Notes under the pieces: generated by a model | Database searches by the model: none | What the model was told of the DNA's origin: nothing | What the model saw: the letters and a program-made list of their open reading frames with translations, nothing else | Program-made: the position numbers and the translations under genes | NCBI RefSeq assembly: GCF_900142035.1 | Contig: NZ_FQZI01000004.1 | Coordinates: 62,001 to 126,000 of the forward strand | Length of the DNA stretch: 64,000 nt | Direction of reading: 5' to 3' | Origin: Flavobacterium terrae | GTDB taxonomy: Bacteria > Bacteroidota > Bacteroidia > Flavobacteriales > Flavobacteriaceae | Shown here: positions 27,618 through 36,861 of the stretch, piece after piece | Numbering within the stretch: the first letter of the stretch is position 1 | How the letters are laid out: each line of letters starts with the position of its first letter

Positions 27618-28958
27618 TTATATATAACTTTCAATTTTTTCACCTTCAATAATTTTTTTGGTTGAAAAATTCCATGACTTTCCAACTTGATAAATAACTA
27701 AAGGTAAAAGAAAAGGTATTAATAAAAATGATAATCCTTTTAAAAATTTATTTCCTTTAAACTTATATGGGATTAATGAAGGTAAAATAGCACTAAAAAT
27801 ATAAAATATTGAGAATTTGTTGCCAAAATATTTACGCGACAAATACAAAACACTTGGCACTGGTCTTGGTCCAAATAGCTTTTTAGGACGCCATCCATCC
27901 CAACTCCCCATTTGTCTTAGACCTCCTTCACCAACTTTAAGATGAATTCTTTTTGCTTTGGGATTTGAAATGTTTTTATAGCCGTGTAAGTATGCTCTTA
28001 ACCCAAATTCACCATCTCCCATTCTTTGCTTTTCGAATTGACGGTCAAATAGTCCTATATTTTTAAAAATTTCTTTTTTCAACAACACATTACCTGTATC
28101 CAACTGGTCACTCCATCTAAAATAGCTATAGTGTTTGGGTACATCGGCACCAACAGTACTAATGGAAACTCCAGATGATAAATCAGCATCAAAAAAATCT
28201 ATTGTTTTTAAATGTTCAACTATCCAATTAGACTCTATCAAAGAATCATCATCGTACAATAAAATATAATCCCCTTTAGCAGATTGAATTGCTTCATTAC
28301 GGGCTCGCCAAAGTGCTTTTTCTTCCTGAAACCAATATTTCAAATCAAGATTCCATCCTTTATAAAAATCTTCTCTAAAATCATCTGTTTGATCAACCAC
28401 TATGACTTCAAAGTTTTTATAAGTTTGATTTTCTAAATCGCGAAGGACATCTTTCAAATATTGATATCTATTTAAAGTAGGAATAACTACTGACACAAAT
28501 GGTTTTGAATTAATTAATTGACTATGAAAATTCTCATAATCATTAGAAATGATAACATCTTTGGAAAAATCGACTCTTTTTACGCTTCTAGTTTTCAAAA
28601 ATGACTTAATGTCTACAAACGGATTATGTAACATTATGATTCGAAGAAATAAAACATAAGTAACCCAAGCCCAATGAAAGTTTTTACGTAAAAAAACATA
28701 CTCATCATAAATGGGCACTTTAATATTTTGCCAAACATCTAAACCTTTTTCATTAGTCTTACTAATAAATCCTCTTTGAAAAGCAGTCCAGCCCAAATCC
28801 CTAACTTTAGCATCATCACTTAGATAACGTTCATCTTTTAAGACACCTATACCAGCCTCTTTTAATTGAGTCTCTGTTGGAAAGTAGCAAAAATCTGTAG
28901 ATGGTCTTAAATTAAAATACCAAATAGGTTTTAAATATTTTAAAAAATTAAATATCAT
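27618..28958 (-). CDS. glycosyltransferase family 2 with N-terminal extension
   Basis: The 446-residue product has an unusual N-terminal region of about 150 residues that is Trp/Tyr/Phe-rich and contains a hydrophobic patch (about 100-112). A GT-A domain follows: VSVVIPTLNRYQYLKDVL (155-172), VVDQTDD and the metal-binding D236-D-D in LLYDDDSL. A C-terminal hydrophobic segment (about 405-425) probably anchors it in the membrane. It overlaps the exostosin-like gene by 11 bases. The role of the N-terminal region is unknown. Confidence 0.82.
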   Translation of the reverse strand: MIFNFLKYLKPIWYFNLRPSTDFCYFPTETQLKEAGIGVLKDERYLSDDAKVRDLGWTAFQRGFISKTNEKGLDVWQNIKVPIYDEYVFLRKNFHWAWVTYVLFLRIIMLHNPFVDIKSFLKTRSVKRVDFSKDVIISNDYENFHSQLINSKPFVSVVIPTLNRYQYLKDVLRDLENQTYKNFEVIVVDQTDDFREDFYKGWNLDLKYWFQEEKALWRARNEAIQSAKGDYILLYDDDSLIESNWIVEHLKTIDFFDADLSSGVSISTVGADVPKHYSYFRWSDQLDTGNVLLKKEIFKNIGLFDRQFEKQRMGDGEFGLRAYLHGYKNISNPKAKRIHLKVGEGGLRQMGSWDGWRPKKLFGPRPVPSVLYLSRKYFGNKFSIFYIFSAILPSLIPYKFKGNKFLKGLSFLLIPFLLPLVIYQVGKSWNFSTKKIIEGEKIESYI

Positions 28959-30009
28959 TTTTCACTAATTCTAAAATTCCTTTTACAGAAAGTATTTCCT
29001 TCCAGAGTTTTCTATTATTAATTTGAATCTCTAAAAACTCCTCATTAGTTAACTGATTATGAAAAGAGATCACCTTTTGCAGAATATTTTTTCTATCCTT
29101 CCATTCCACCCAAACAACATGCTTTTTCCAATCTATCTTATCTTCAAAAGGTAGTAAGCAGTCTGTATTCACAAATAAAGGAATTTTACCCATCATTAAT
29201 GTTTCATATAAACGAACAGAGAAATTACCTGCCCCTCTAACACACAAAACATAATCTGAATCTTTAATATTATTATAGTATTCTAAAGTAGTTTTAGTTC
29301 GTTGCTCTTCAGTTTGTGCACCAGCTCTATATTGTGATCGAAAAATAAAATTTGTTTTAATTAAAGAAGATTTTGTAAACAATTGTAAAAGTTTTGCTCT
29401 TTCATAAGCTGATGCAAACATTGGTTCCCAATCTTTGCGCTTATAATTTTTAAAAAAACGACGACAATTCTCTTTTATGCATTTTAAAATTTCTTTGAGT
29501 CTTTTTTTCTGAGATAGAGAAGCATGACCACAAAAACCTATTATAGGTTTTGAACTTTTATCTGACGGTATTGGGTGATCGTGATGAAATAGTCTTTGAA
29601 AATGGTCTGAAAGTGGCACAGGAAATCCTTTATTGTTATCACCTAATTGAGATTTAAAGCCTCCCATTCTAAAAAAGACTATGTTCTCGTAATTACCTAA
29701 ATTTTCTCCAAAATCACCTGAAATGTATCCGTATGCTTTTATTTTATTTTTCTGACATAGTTCATTAATCTCATCTAGCTTTTCTTTAGGGTATTGATTT
29801 ATAGGCAGAGGAATGAAATAAACCTGGGCTTCTAAAACATTATCAGTAAATGAATAATCCTCCAAATCATCCCAATTTGGGCTTTCCTTTGAAGAATTAC
29901 TCCATCCTTTATTAGTCCAAAAGGGGCGTGTCAAAATAAAAAGTTCTCTTTTATTTTTTAAATCACATGAAATATCTTCAATAAAAATTTTCATCTCTTT
30001 AGTAATCAT
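28948..30009 (-). CDS. exostosin-like (GT47-type) glycosyltransferase
   Basis: The 353-residue product resembles the exostosin domain of eukaryotic EXT and plant GT47 enzymes: an early segment with FILTRPFW and YFIPLPIN, then IIGFCGHASL, and a C-terminal DSDYVLCVRGAGNFSVRLYE followed by MMGKIPLFVNTDCLLPFEDKIDWKKHVVWVEW. Bacterial members occur in capsule loci. ATG codons at 30009 and 29994 are both possible starts. It should be a cytoplasmic, inverting transferase; donor unknown. It is preceded by a 159-base spacer. Confidence 0.75.
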   Translation of the reverse strand: MITKEMKIFIEDISCDLKNKRELFILTRPFWTNKGWSNSSKESPNWDDLEDYSFTDNVLEAQVYFIPLPINQYPKEKLDEINELCQKNKIKAYGYISGDFGENLGNYENIVFFRMGGFKSQLGDNNKGFPVPLSDHFQRLFHHDHPIPSDKSSKPIIGFCGHASLSQKKRLKEILKCIKENCRRFFKNYKRKDWEPMFASAYERAKLLQLFTKSSLIKTNFIFRSQYRAGAQTEEQRTKTTLEYYNNIKDSDYVLCVRGAGNFSVRLYETLMMGKIPLFVNTDCLLPFEDKIDWKKHVVWVEWKDRKNILQKVISFHNQLTNEEFLEIQINNRKLWKEILSVKGILELVKNDI

Positions 30010-30168
30010 TTTTTTATTTGTCTGATAATAAAAACAACATTCATTATTTCTGATTCACTTAAAACGATTCATGTCCTCCACAAAAAATTATTGGGTATGA
30101 CCTAATCAAACAAAACAGGTAATAATTTCTCTAATACATTATCTTACTTAATAGTATTTATAAAATCT

Positions 30169-30945
30169 CTATCTTGATTTCAATGTAAAAATATAATTAG
30201 AATTGTAGAAAATTTCATTTTTAGGAGAATATCGAATAGGATATATCCCATTTTGCTTTACATGGAAAAGATCAAAATCAGAAAGTTTTTTATTGTATTC
30301 AAATAAACTAGATCCAGCCATTATAGAATGAATTGAGCCGTGTTCAAGTTGTATTTTGTGAATTCCTTTTTTCTCTATCATATTAATACCTCCTTTTAAA
30401 ACACTCATTTCATATCCCTCAGTATCAATTTTAAGAAAATCTATTTTTGAAATTGAATGTTCTAAACAATATAAATCTAAAGTCTTCACCTGAATGGTGT
30501 ATTCTAAAAAATCATGATTATTACTTTTGATTAAACTCGAATCAACACCTCCATCTTTACTAACATAAAGTATTGAAGTATTTTCTTTATCACCCAAAGC
30601 AAAATTATTTAGAATAACATGTTCTAGATGTCCAAATTTTTCAGATAGTTTCTGAAATGCCTTTGCATCTGGTTCAAAAGAGTGGATTATTGGATTTATA
30701 TCTTGCAAAACATTTAATAACATCTCTAAGTACTGCCCGTTATTTGCTCCAACATCAAATAAAACAGGGTTTTGTGGCAACTCCTTTTTAAGCCATTTCA
30801 CTACTGCTTTTTCACCAGAATCTAAAGGGCTATTTGCAGAACCATAGTTCATTCCTTTAAGCGCTATGTAATGTAATTTTTCAAAAAAAGGCTGAAAAAA
30901 AGTAGTCGCAAAAATTTGTAAAATAATTTTTTTAATTTTCCTCAT
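30169..30945 (-). CDS. FkbM family methyltransferase
   Basis: The 258-residue product has D64-V-G-A-N-N-G70 (SAM site) and FLKIDTEGYEMSVLKGG, both FkbM hallmarks. An amphipathic N-terminus (KKIILQIFATTFFQPFFEKL) could bind the membrane. It overlaps the upstream GT4 gene by 14 bases. It shares the SAM motif class of the gene at 26776-27606 but differs in length and sequence, so it probably methylates a different residue. Acceptor unknown. Confidence 0.83.
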   Translation of the reverse strand: MRKIKKIILQIFATTFFQPFFEKLHYIALKGMNYGSANSPLDSGEKAVVKWLKKELPQNPVLFDVGANNGQYLEMLLNVLQDINPIIHSFEPDAKAFQKLSEKFGHLEHVILNNFALGDKENTSILYVSKDGGVDSSLIKSNNHDFLEYTIQVKTLDLYCLEHSISKIDFLKIDTEGYEMSVLKGGINMIEKKGIHKIQLEHGSIHSIMAGSSLFEYNKKLSDFDLFHVKQNGIYPIRYSPKNEIFYNSNYIFTLKSR

Positions 30946-32107
30946 AAAAATTTAAAAATTCTTGTTGCTGTTTTTCGATAGTAAACTCATTTTGAACTCT
31001 TTCCATAGCTTTTAGGCTTAATTCTTTCTTTTGGGCATCATCCAAATCAATCACCTCTTTTATTTTTTTAAATAGTAATTTAGGTTGCTGTTTGGGCACT
31101 ACAAAACCTGTTACTTTGTCTATAACATTTTCAGAAAGTCCCTCAGCATCTGATACAATACAAAGCACCCCCATAGCTTGAGCTTCTAAAACTGCATTAC
31201 AAAAACCTTCCTGCAGGCTATATTGGATGTATATATCGGTTGCTTCCAATTGCTTTTTTACCTTTTCAGATGATAATTTACCTGTAAAAATAACCTTTTC
31301 TGTCAATTTCAATTGTTTTACTGCAAATATTAACCGTTCTTTTTCACCTCCATCTCCAATAATTGTATATTTAAAATCAATTCCTTGCTGATTAAGTAAG
31401 CACAATGCTTCCAAAGTATTTTCCAATCCCTTTTTCCAATGTAGTCTTGCTATAGTTGTAAATTGCAAAATTGCATTTTCTTTTTTTGCCTCTGAAAGAA
31501 AAAAATGAGTATCAATAGCCGGGGTAATTTTAACTATCTTTTTATATTCAGACAAGCCTTCTTGATATAATAAATTAGCTAAATCATCAGATATTACATG
31601 AATTTTATTTACTTTTTGAAACATTGATTTATAGCAGTTTGGATGTTTTAAAGGATAAATACCAATATCAAACCCCCTAAAACTTACTGCCATTTTAGCG
31701 CCTATGGTTTGTGCTACATTTTCACGTCCTAAAGTCATTGTTCCGAATCCAAAATGGATCCAATCTAACTTTTCAGTTAGCAAAAACTGATTTGCTATAA
31801 CTTGCTTTACATTTTGAGTGGTGGAAAGTTTGTCTTTTTTATTCAGGATAAATAGTTTTAAGCTATTTCTTGGACTTACTAAAACCATTTTTAATACTTG
31901 CATAAAAATATTTAAAACTACTTTAAACTTATTGCCACCAAGTCTTGGTGCTTTAATAACTTTGCAGTTTAAAAAATATTCATCCGATTTGTAATCATTT
32001 ACAAAAAGAATAACTTTAATACCATTTTGTTGCAATCCTAGAATTTTATTCCTAAAGAATGTTTCGGAATAACCTGGAGTTGAAGGCAATACTAATCCAA
32101 TCTTCAT
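30932..32107 (-). CDS. glycosyltransferase family 4
   Basis: The 391-residue product has a GT4 N-terminus (LPSTPGYSETFFRNKI), the segment IHFGFGTMTLGRE, and the donor domain FTTIARLHWKKGLENTLEAL with SLQEGFCNAVLEAQAMGVLCIV. The WKKG region is the usual nucleotide-sugar contact. Start and stop codons overlap both neighbours by a few bases. It resembles the next gene upstream in layout, so the two may be diverged duplicates working in succession. Donor unknown. Confidence 0.86.
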   Translation of the reverse strand: MKIGLVLPSTPGYSETFFRNKILGLQQNGIKVILFVNDYKSDEYFLNCKVIKAPRLGGNKFKVVLNIFMQVLKMVLVSPRNSLKLFILNKKDKLSTTQNVKQVIANQFLLTEKLDWIHFGFGTMTLGRENVAQTIGAKMAVSFRGFDIGIYPLKHPNCYKSMFQKVNKIHVISDDLANLLYQEGLSEYKKIVKITPAIDTHFFLSEAKKENAILQFTTIARLHWKKGLENTLEALCLLNQQGIDFKYTIIGDGGEKERLIFAVKQLKLTEKVIFTGKLSSEKVKKQLEATDIYIQYSLQEGFCNAVLEAQAMGVLCIVSDAEGLSENVIDKVTGFVVPKQQPKLLFKKIKEVIDLDDAQKKELSLKAMERVQNEFTIEKQQQEFLNFYEEN

Positions 32108-33312
32108 TTTCCTAATTTGTCTTGACTACTATTTTGATAAGCATTGTTTAATACATCATTATATAAAGAAATCATATCAGTGATCATTTTTTTCTCAGAA
32201 TGATTATTTTGTATGGTAATAAAAGCTTCTTTGATAATCTCTTCGCTTTTCTTTTGATCCATAGAAGCTAAATTCATGATGCTTTCCGCAATCATTTGTG
32301 GATCACGAATTGGAACTATAAATCCATTTTTTCCATTTTTTATTACTTCTGACATACCTCCACAATTGGTTGTAAGTACAATTGTTCCCAACTGCATAGC
32401 TTCTAAAACAGTGTTAGCAATTCCTTCTTCAATACTAGGCAATAACAATAAGTCGGCATTTTTAATGCTTTCTTGAACTTCATTAAAGGATTTGTTTCCT
32501 GTAAATATTACTTCTTTACTTAATTTATACTTTTCCTTAACAAACTCTAATTCTTCTGCTCCAGAGGCTCCAATAATGGTATACTCAAATTCGAATTGAT
32601 TCTCTTTTAGAATTTTACAGGAGTCTAAAGCATAAGAATAGCCTTTTATCCAATGATTTCTTCCTACTGAAATTATTTTAAAAACCTTATCTTGATTTCT
32701 TTTCTTATCTACAAAATCTGCCTCAGACAAGCCACTATACACCACTTTTATTTTACTTGAATCTGCTCCATATTTTTCTCCTTCTTTCTTAAGAGCTTCT
32801 GAAACTGCATGAAATCCATCTATTCTTGGGAAGTATTTTTTGTATTCTTCAGATACTTTCAAATCTGATAAAGGTGTTGTTGTAATATGCGTTCCTCGAA
32901 GACTTACTACTAGTTTTATCCCAAAGTCTTGAACCCAAATCCAATCTTTAACACTTTTTGTCCATTGTAAATGAAAAATATGAGGTTTATGCCATAAAAC
33001 AGGGTAATACTTCATTTTTGCAAACGTTTTCTTTTTCATTTCTTTTGCAATGTATTCATCCAATTTTTTCTTTTCTGTATTTCGAAATAAAAAAAGTAAT
33101 ACCGAGTATCTCAAAAACTGAGACATTTTATACCAGCGGTTGTCTGCATAACCTCTTATAATGACACCTTCTTTATATTTTATTTTTTTTGTTACATATC
33201 CAAATAACAAAATTTTGCAACCTTTATCAGATAATCCTAAAATAAGACGTTCAATAAAAGTTGTGCTAGGAATTTCTCCAGAATAGATTGCTATTTTTAA
33301 ATTATCTTTCAC
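32104..33312 (-). CDS. glycosyltransferase family 4
   Basis: The 402-residue product has a GT-B donor domain with FKIISVGRNHWIKGYSYAL and SIEEGIANTVLEAMQLGTIVLTTNC. The acceptor domain includes LQWTKSVKDWIW and a TTTPLSDLKVS loop. It overlaps the downstream GT4 start by four bases (ATGA) and the upstream asparagine-synthase-like gene by four. A polysaccharide chain-extending role is inferred from context alone. Confidence 0.86.
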   Translation of the reverse strand: MKDNLKIAIYSGEIPSTTFIERLILGLSDKGCKILLFGYVTKKIKYKEGVIIRGYADNRWYKMSQFLRYSVLLFLFRNTEKKKLDEYIAKEMKKKTFAKMKYYPVLWHKPHIFHLQWTKSVKDWIWVQDFGIKLVVSLRGTHITTTPLSDLKVSEEYKKYFPRIDGFHAVSEALKKEGEKYGADSSKIKVVYSGLSEADFVDKKRNQDKVFKIISVGRNHWIKGYSYALDSCKILKENQFEFEYTIIGASGAEELEFVKEKYKLSKEVIFTGNKSFNEVQESIKNADLLLLPSIEEGIANTVLEAMQLGTIVLTTNCGGMSEVIKNGKNGFIVPIRDPQMIAESIMNLASMDQKKSEEIIKEAFITIQNNHSEKKMITDMISLYNDVLNNAYQNSSQDKLGK

Positions 33313-34682
33313 TTTTGATTTTTAAAAAACAACGATAAAGTTAAAAGTATACTAACTGGATGTGAGTAATTTACTGCATCTTTGTTTTGAAAGTTTTTAT
33401 AAAATATGTTAATTAATTTCACAGGAATAATCGTTTGCATTTTTTCATTTTCAAAAAGCCATTTTTGTAGTTGCTTGTCGTTTTCTTCACCTAAAAACTG
33501 TAATTCCCAATTACGTTGAACAATTTTCTTGTTTTTTAATATTCGGAATACTTTATTAAAAATTCTATAAGGAATATTCCATGGTTTTTTATCCCAATGG
33601 TAATTATACAAATTAAATGGCCTATGATCTTGCCAAGTAATCTTTGCCAATTCTGGCATTCTCATTTTTAAATACGCGATTTGAATTTGTCTTCCTGATA
33701 AATAATGCTCTGGAACAGAACAAATAAATTCACACATCCTATTATCATAATAAGGCAAAGTTATAGGTTTTGCATTTTCAAAAACACTCAAATTGGTAGT
33801 TGTCCAGCGAGGAGCCCAATAGAGACTTTTAAAAGCTCTTATTTGAGCATTAGCACTTTGAGGTATATCTATCTCTTTCAATAGAGTAATAATTCTATTT
33901 TTAAGATAATCTTTAAAACTCCCATCCAAATTCCATTCATTCCATAAAGATTCGGCTAATTCAATTCCTCCTTTTTTAACTATTTTTTTTATAATTATTT
34001 CAACTTGGTCATTGAATGACAAATCATCAGACACTCCCATATCATCAAAGAGTACATCTCCCCAATGCCCAAGAGAAAAAATGTCTCCCATTTTTTTATA
34101 ATTCTCTAAAAATGTCATCTGTCTAGGATGTGTAAACTCCGAATAACAGTCATTAATTTTCGCTAATTCTTCTATACAATTCCACAAATAACCATAAGAG
34201 ATTTCCCATTTTGAAAAAGGAAAATTACAGACTTTAGCAATTTTTTCACTGTACTTTGTTTCTTTATGTCCATCAGTAAACTCATAACTATAACTAGAAA
34301 CAGGTATTTTTAAATAATTTAATGCTGCAGCTTGAGTTCTGCTATCAAGCCCTCCTGATAAAGGCAAAATGACTTTTTTATCACCTACTTGTTCTTTTAT
34401 AATAGTTTCAAATAAAGTAGCAAATTCCTGAACAATTTGATCTAATGGTCTTTCAACTGGACTATAATGCCATTTAAAATAAGTATTTTTAGAGACAACT
34501 GTGTTATTTTCTATTTGGTAAGTGTTAGATGGGCGCAATACCTTTTGCTCTTTAAAAAAAGTATCATCATCCAAAAAAAAACCAGTAGCTGCAAAAATAC
34601 AAATGGCTTGATAGTCCAATGTATTTTGCTCACCAACAAATGTGGACTTGTAAGGAATTATTGGTATTTTAAATATTTTCAT
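33309..34682 (-). CDS. asparagine synthase-like protein without the N-terminal nucleophile
   Basis: The 457-residue product has the ATP-pyrophosphatase P-loop S109-G-G-L-D-S-R115 and a typical C-terminal synthetase fold. The N-terminus does not begin with Cys2: it opens MKIFKIPIIPYKST, so the glutamine-hydrolysing N-terminal nucleophile is missing and the preceding domain is short. The product is full length between good start and stop codons, so this is not a visible truncation. It may form an amide or similar bond with free ammonia or with a partner. The acceptor is probably a sugar acid or glycan-linked carboxylate in this locus. Confidence 0.74.
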   Translation of the reverse strand: MKIFKIPIIPYKSTFVGEQNTLDYQAICIFAATGFFLDDDTFFKEQKVLRPSNTYQIENNTVVSKNTYFKWHYSPVERPLDQIVQEFATLFETIIKEQVGDKKVILPLSGGLDSRTQAAALNYLKIPVSSYSYEFTDGHKETKYSEKIAKVCNFPFSKWEISYGYLWNCIEELAKINDCYSEFTHPRQMTFLENYKKMGDIFSLGHWGDVLFDDMGVSDDLSFNDQVEIIIKKIVKKGGIELAESLWNEWNLDGSFKDYLKNRIITLLKEIDIPQSANAQIRAFKSLYWAPRWTTTNLSVFENAKPITLPYYDNRMCEFICSVPEHYLSGRQIQIAYLKMRMPELAKITWQDHRPFNLYNYHWDKKPWNIPYRIFNKVFRILKNKKIVQRNWELQFLGEENDKQLQKWLFENEKMQTIIPVKLINIFYKNFQNKDAVNYSHPVSILLTLSLFFKNQK

Positions 34683-35748
34683 TTCTTTTTAAAAAAGTAT
34701 CTCGCCAAGCTAAAAACTTTGTTTCTATACAATAATACGAAATAACTGAACAAATCAATATTCCAATAAATTTAAAAATCAAAGGAAAATCCCAAGAATA
34801 CAACCAAATTTGTTGCCATAAGTAAATTGAATAACTCCATAAACCAATTACAACCATAAATCGACAATTTAAAAATCTTGTAAAAAAAGAATCAGAGGGG
34901 AAATGAATCGATAACAATAAAATTAAACCGATACAACTGTTAATGACAGTTAGTCCTATCAGATTATACAAATAACGTATCTTAAGTCCTAATAGAGAAA
35001 CCACAAAAGAACTATTCATTAACTGACATAATAAAATAATAAGGATTAACCCTGCTATTTTATTTTTAAAATATAGAAAATATTTTGATGCTTTTATTTT
35101 CTGTGAAGGAAAGATTGCCATAATACCTCCAATAGCTAATGAATCAGCAACTGTTTCAAACGAACGATGGATTGATCCAGCCAAAATATCAGGAATAAAA
35201 GTAAAATACAAGTACGAAACCCTAATCAATGGAACTAATAAAACAATTGAAATAAACACTAAAATTAAATGACGCTTTGATAAAATTTTCTTATTTAGAA
35301 ATAAAAAAAGTAGAGCGATAAGAACATAAAACTGCTCTTCAACCGCTAATGACCAAGTATGCCCAACAAACCATTGTTTATCATTCCAAAGACTTCTTGG
35401 ATGGTAATTTTCGAGATATACAGGTGCTCTCCAAAATTGTTCCCATTCAAACAGATCAAGAAATTGCAACACAACATATACTATTAGTAAATAGAAATAA
35501 AAAGCTGGGAAAGTCCTTGAAAAACGTTTAAAATAAAAAGTTTTAATAGAAAATTGGCCTTTATCAACATCTCGAAGTAAAATACCCACAATCAAATACG
35601 CTGAAATGACAAAGAAAATACGCACCCCTAAATTTGCAATATTCAAATTTCCTATATGAAAAGCGTGGCCAAAAACCACCATTAAAATGGAAATAGCCCT
35701 TAATCCATCTAAAGAAGGAATTCTATTATTTGTTGCATTTTGATTCAT
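34669..35748 (-). CDS. acyltransferase 3 family membrane protein
   Basis: The 359-residue product has about ten membrane segments and the family motifs RIPSLDGLRAISILMVVFGH (H28) and GHTWSLAVEEQFYVL. These enzymes move acetyl or other acyl groups across the inner membrane to sugars, as in O-antigen O-acetylation (OafA-like). Position 35748 abuts the stop of the upstream GT4 gene, and its stop overlaps the asparagine-synthase-like gene. It probably decorates the locus glycan in the periplasm. Confidence 0.88.
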   Translation of the reverse strand: MNQNATNNRIPSLDGLRAISILMVVFGHAFHIGNLNIANLGVRIFFVISAYLIVGILLRDVDKGQFSIKTFYFKRFSRTFPAFYFYLLIVYVVLQFLDLFEWEQFWRAPVYLENYHPRSLWNDKQWFVGHTWSLAVEEQFYVLIALLFLFLNKKILSKRHLILVFISIVLLVPLIRVSYLYFTFIPDILAGSIHRSFETVADSLAIGGIMAIFPSQKIKASKYFLYFKNKIAGLILIILLCQLMNSSFVVSLLGLKIRYLYNLIGLTVINSCIGLILLLSIHFPSDSFFTRFLNCRFMVVIGLWSYSIYLWQQIWLYSWDFPLIFKFIGILICSVISYYCIETKFLAWRDTFLKRNENI

Positions 35749-36861
35749 TTAAACTAAAGAAAAATAAAACTTTTCATGTTTTTCAATTTCTAAATCTATA
35801 CTGTAATTTTTGCTAACCAAATTATAAAACTGTATTCCTAATTCATTCAATTCCTCTTTCGTTTTTATCATGTAATTATCTAATTTACTTGCCAGTTCTT
35901 GAGTGCTTTTTGCGGCAAATAAATGACTTGGATAATCTTTTAATTGGTCTTTTATACCAGGAACATCAGTTCCTAAAACGACTTTACCATTAGCCATAGC
36001 TTCCAACATAGCTACTGGAGAACCTTCCCCTTTTTCTAAAGTTGGCAGGACAAATAGTTCTGCATGATTAAGATAGTCAGTTACATTCATTTGTTTACCA
36101 GAAAAAATAATTTTCTCTTTTAAACCTAACAAATTAACCATATTAATTAGTTTTTGACCGTATTCATTATTGTTATCTCCAACCAACCACAAAACCCAAT
36201 CCGAATTTTTCTTATGTACTTGAGCAAAAGCATTAATTAAGGTTTCTATCCCTTTTACAGGTGTAAAATTGGCCACACAAATTAATACTCGTTGATTAGG
36301 TAAAGTATTCATCTTTGTTTTAATCTCAAGTATAGGCATAGTTGATTGAAACTTCTCCAAAACCACTCCTCTCGGTATTAATGTAGTTTTTACATTATTT
36401 GGATAAAACTCACGAAGCATATCTGTATTTTGCACAATGATTTTTTTTGCCAAAAAGGAACGTAATTTCCAACTGTTTGCTGAATTGCCACCCCAACTCA
36501 TATTTTTTTTGGTGAAGGTCCAACAAATTCCTCCCATCTTAGCTGATAAAGCTTCGGTGTAATTAGAACTGTAATGAAAACTGTGAATAATATCTGGATT
36601 TATGTTTTTTAATTTCCTTGAAACTTTCCAACAGTCCCTTAACATTTTTAGAATGGGTCTTTCTTTGGGTAAATAATCAAAAATATGAATAGGAATACCT
36701 GACTTTTTTACTGTTTCAAAAAAAATCCCATTATTATGAAGACATAGAATGTGGGGCTCGAATTTATTTTTGTCTAAACCTAACGCTAAATTCAAAAGTG
36801 CTTTACCACTTCCAGCTGTATCGAAATTAGGAATGGTATACAAAATCTTTATTTTTTTCAT
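35749..36861 (-). CDS. glycosyltransferase family 4
   Basis: I place the start at the ATG of 36861, which overlaps the upstream stop as ATGA and gives MKKIKILYTIPNFDTAGSG; an ATG at 36894 would add 11 residues inside the upstream gene. The 370-residue product has ANFTPVKGIETLINAF and EKGEGSPVAMLEAMANGKVV, standard GT4 donor motifs, and an N-terminal glycine-containing loop. It is part of the co-transcribed series and probably extends the glycan. Donor unknown. Confidence 0.86.
   Translation of the reverse strand: MKKIKILYTIPNFDTAGSGKALLNLALGLDKNKFEPHILCLHNNGIFFETVKKSGIPIHIFDYLPKERPILKMLRDCWKVSRKLKNINPDIIHSFHYSSNYTEALSAKMGGICWTFTKKNMSWGGNSANSWKLRSFLAKKIIVQNTDMLREFYPNNVKTTLIPRGVVLEKFQSTMPILEIKTKMNTLPNQRVLICVANFTPVKGIETLINAFAQVHKKNSDWVLWLVGDNNNEYGQKLINMVNLLGLKEKIIFSGKQMNVTDYLNHAELFVLPTLEKGEGSPVAMLEAMANGKVVLGTDVPGIKDQLKDYPSHLFAAKSTQELASKLDNYMIKTKEELNELGIQFYNLVSKNYSIDLEIEKHEKFYFSLV

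Noticed and set aside
30010..30168. 159-base spacer between exostosin-like and FkbM genes considered as a lost gene or insertion scar.
   Set aside because: No terminal inverted repeats, duplicated target or recognisable protein remnant could be found in any frame.
33309..34682. Possible frameshifted or truncated asparagine synthase.
   Set aside because: Start and stop overlap neighbouring genes cleanly, and the N-terminus continues without a broken motif; a shortened but intact gene is more likely.
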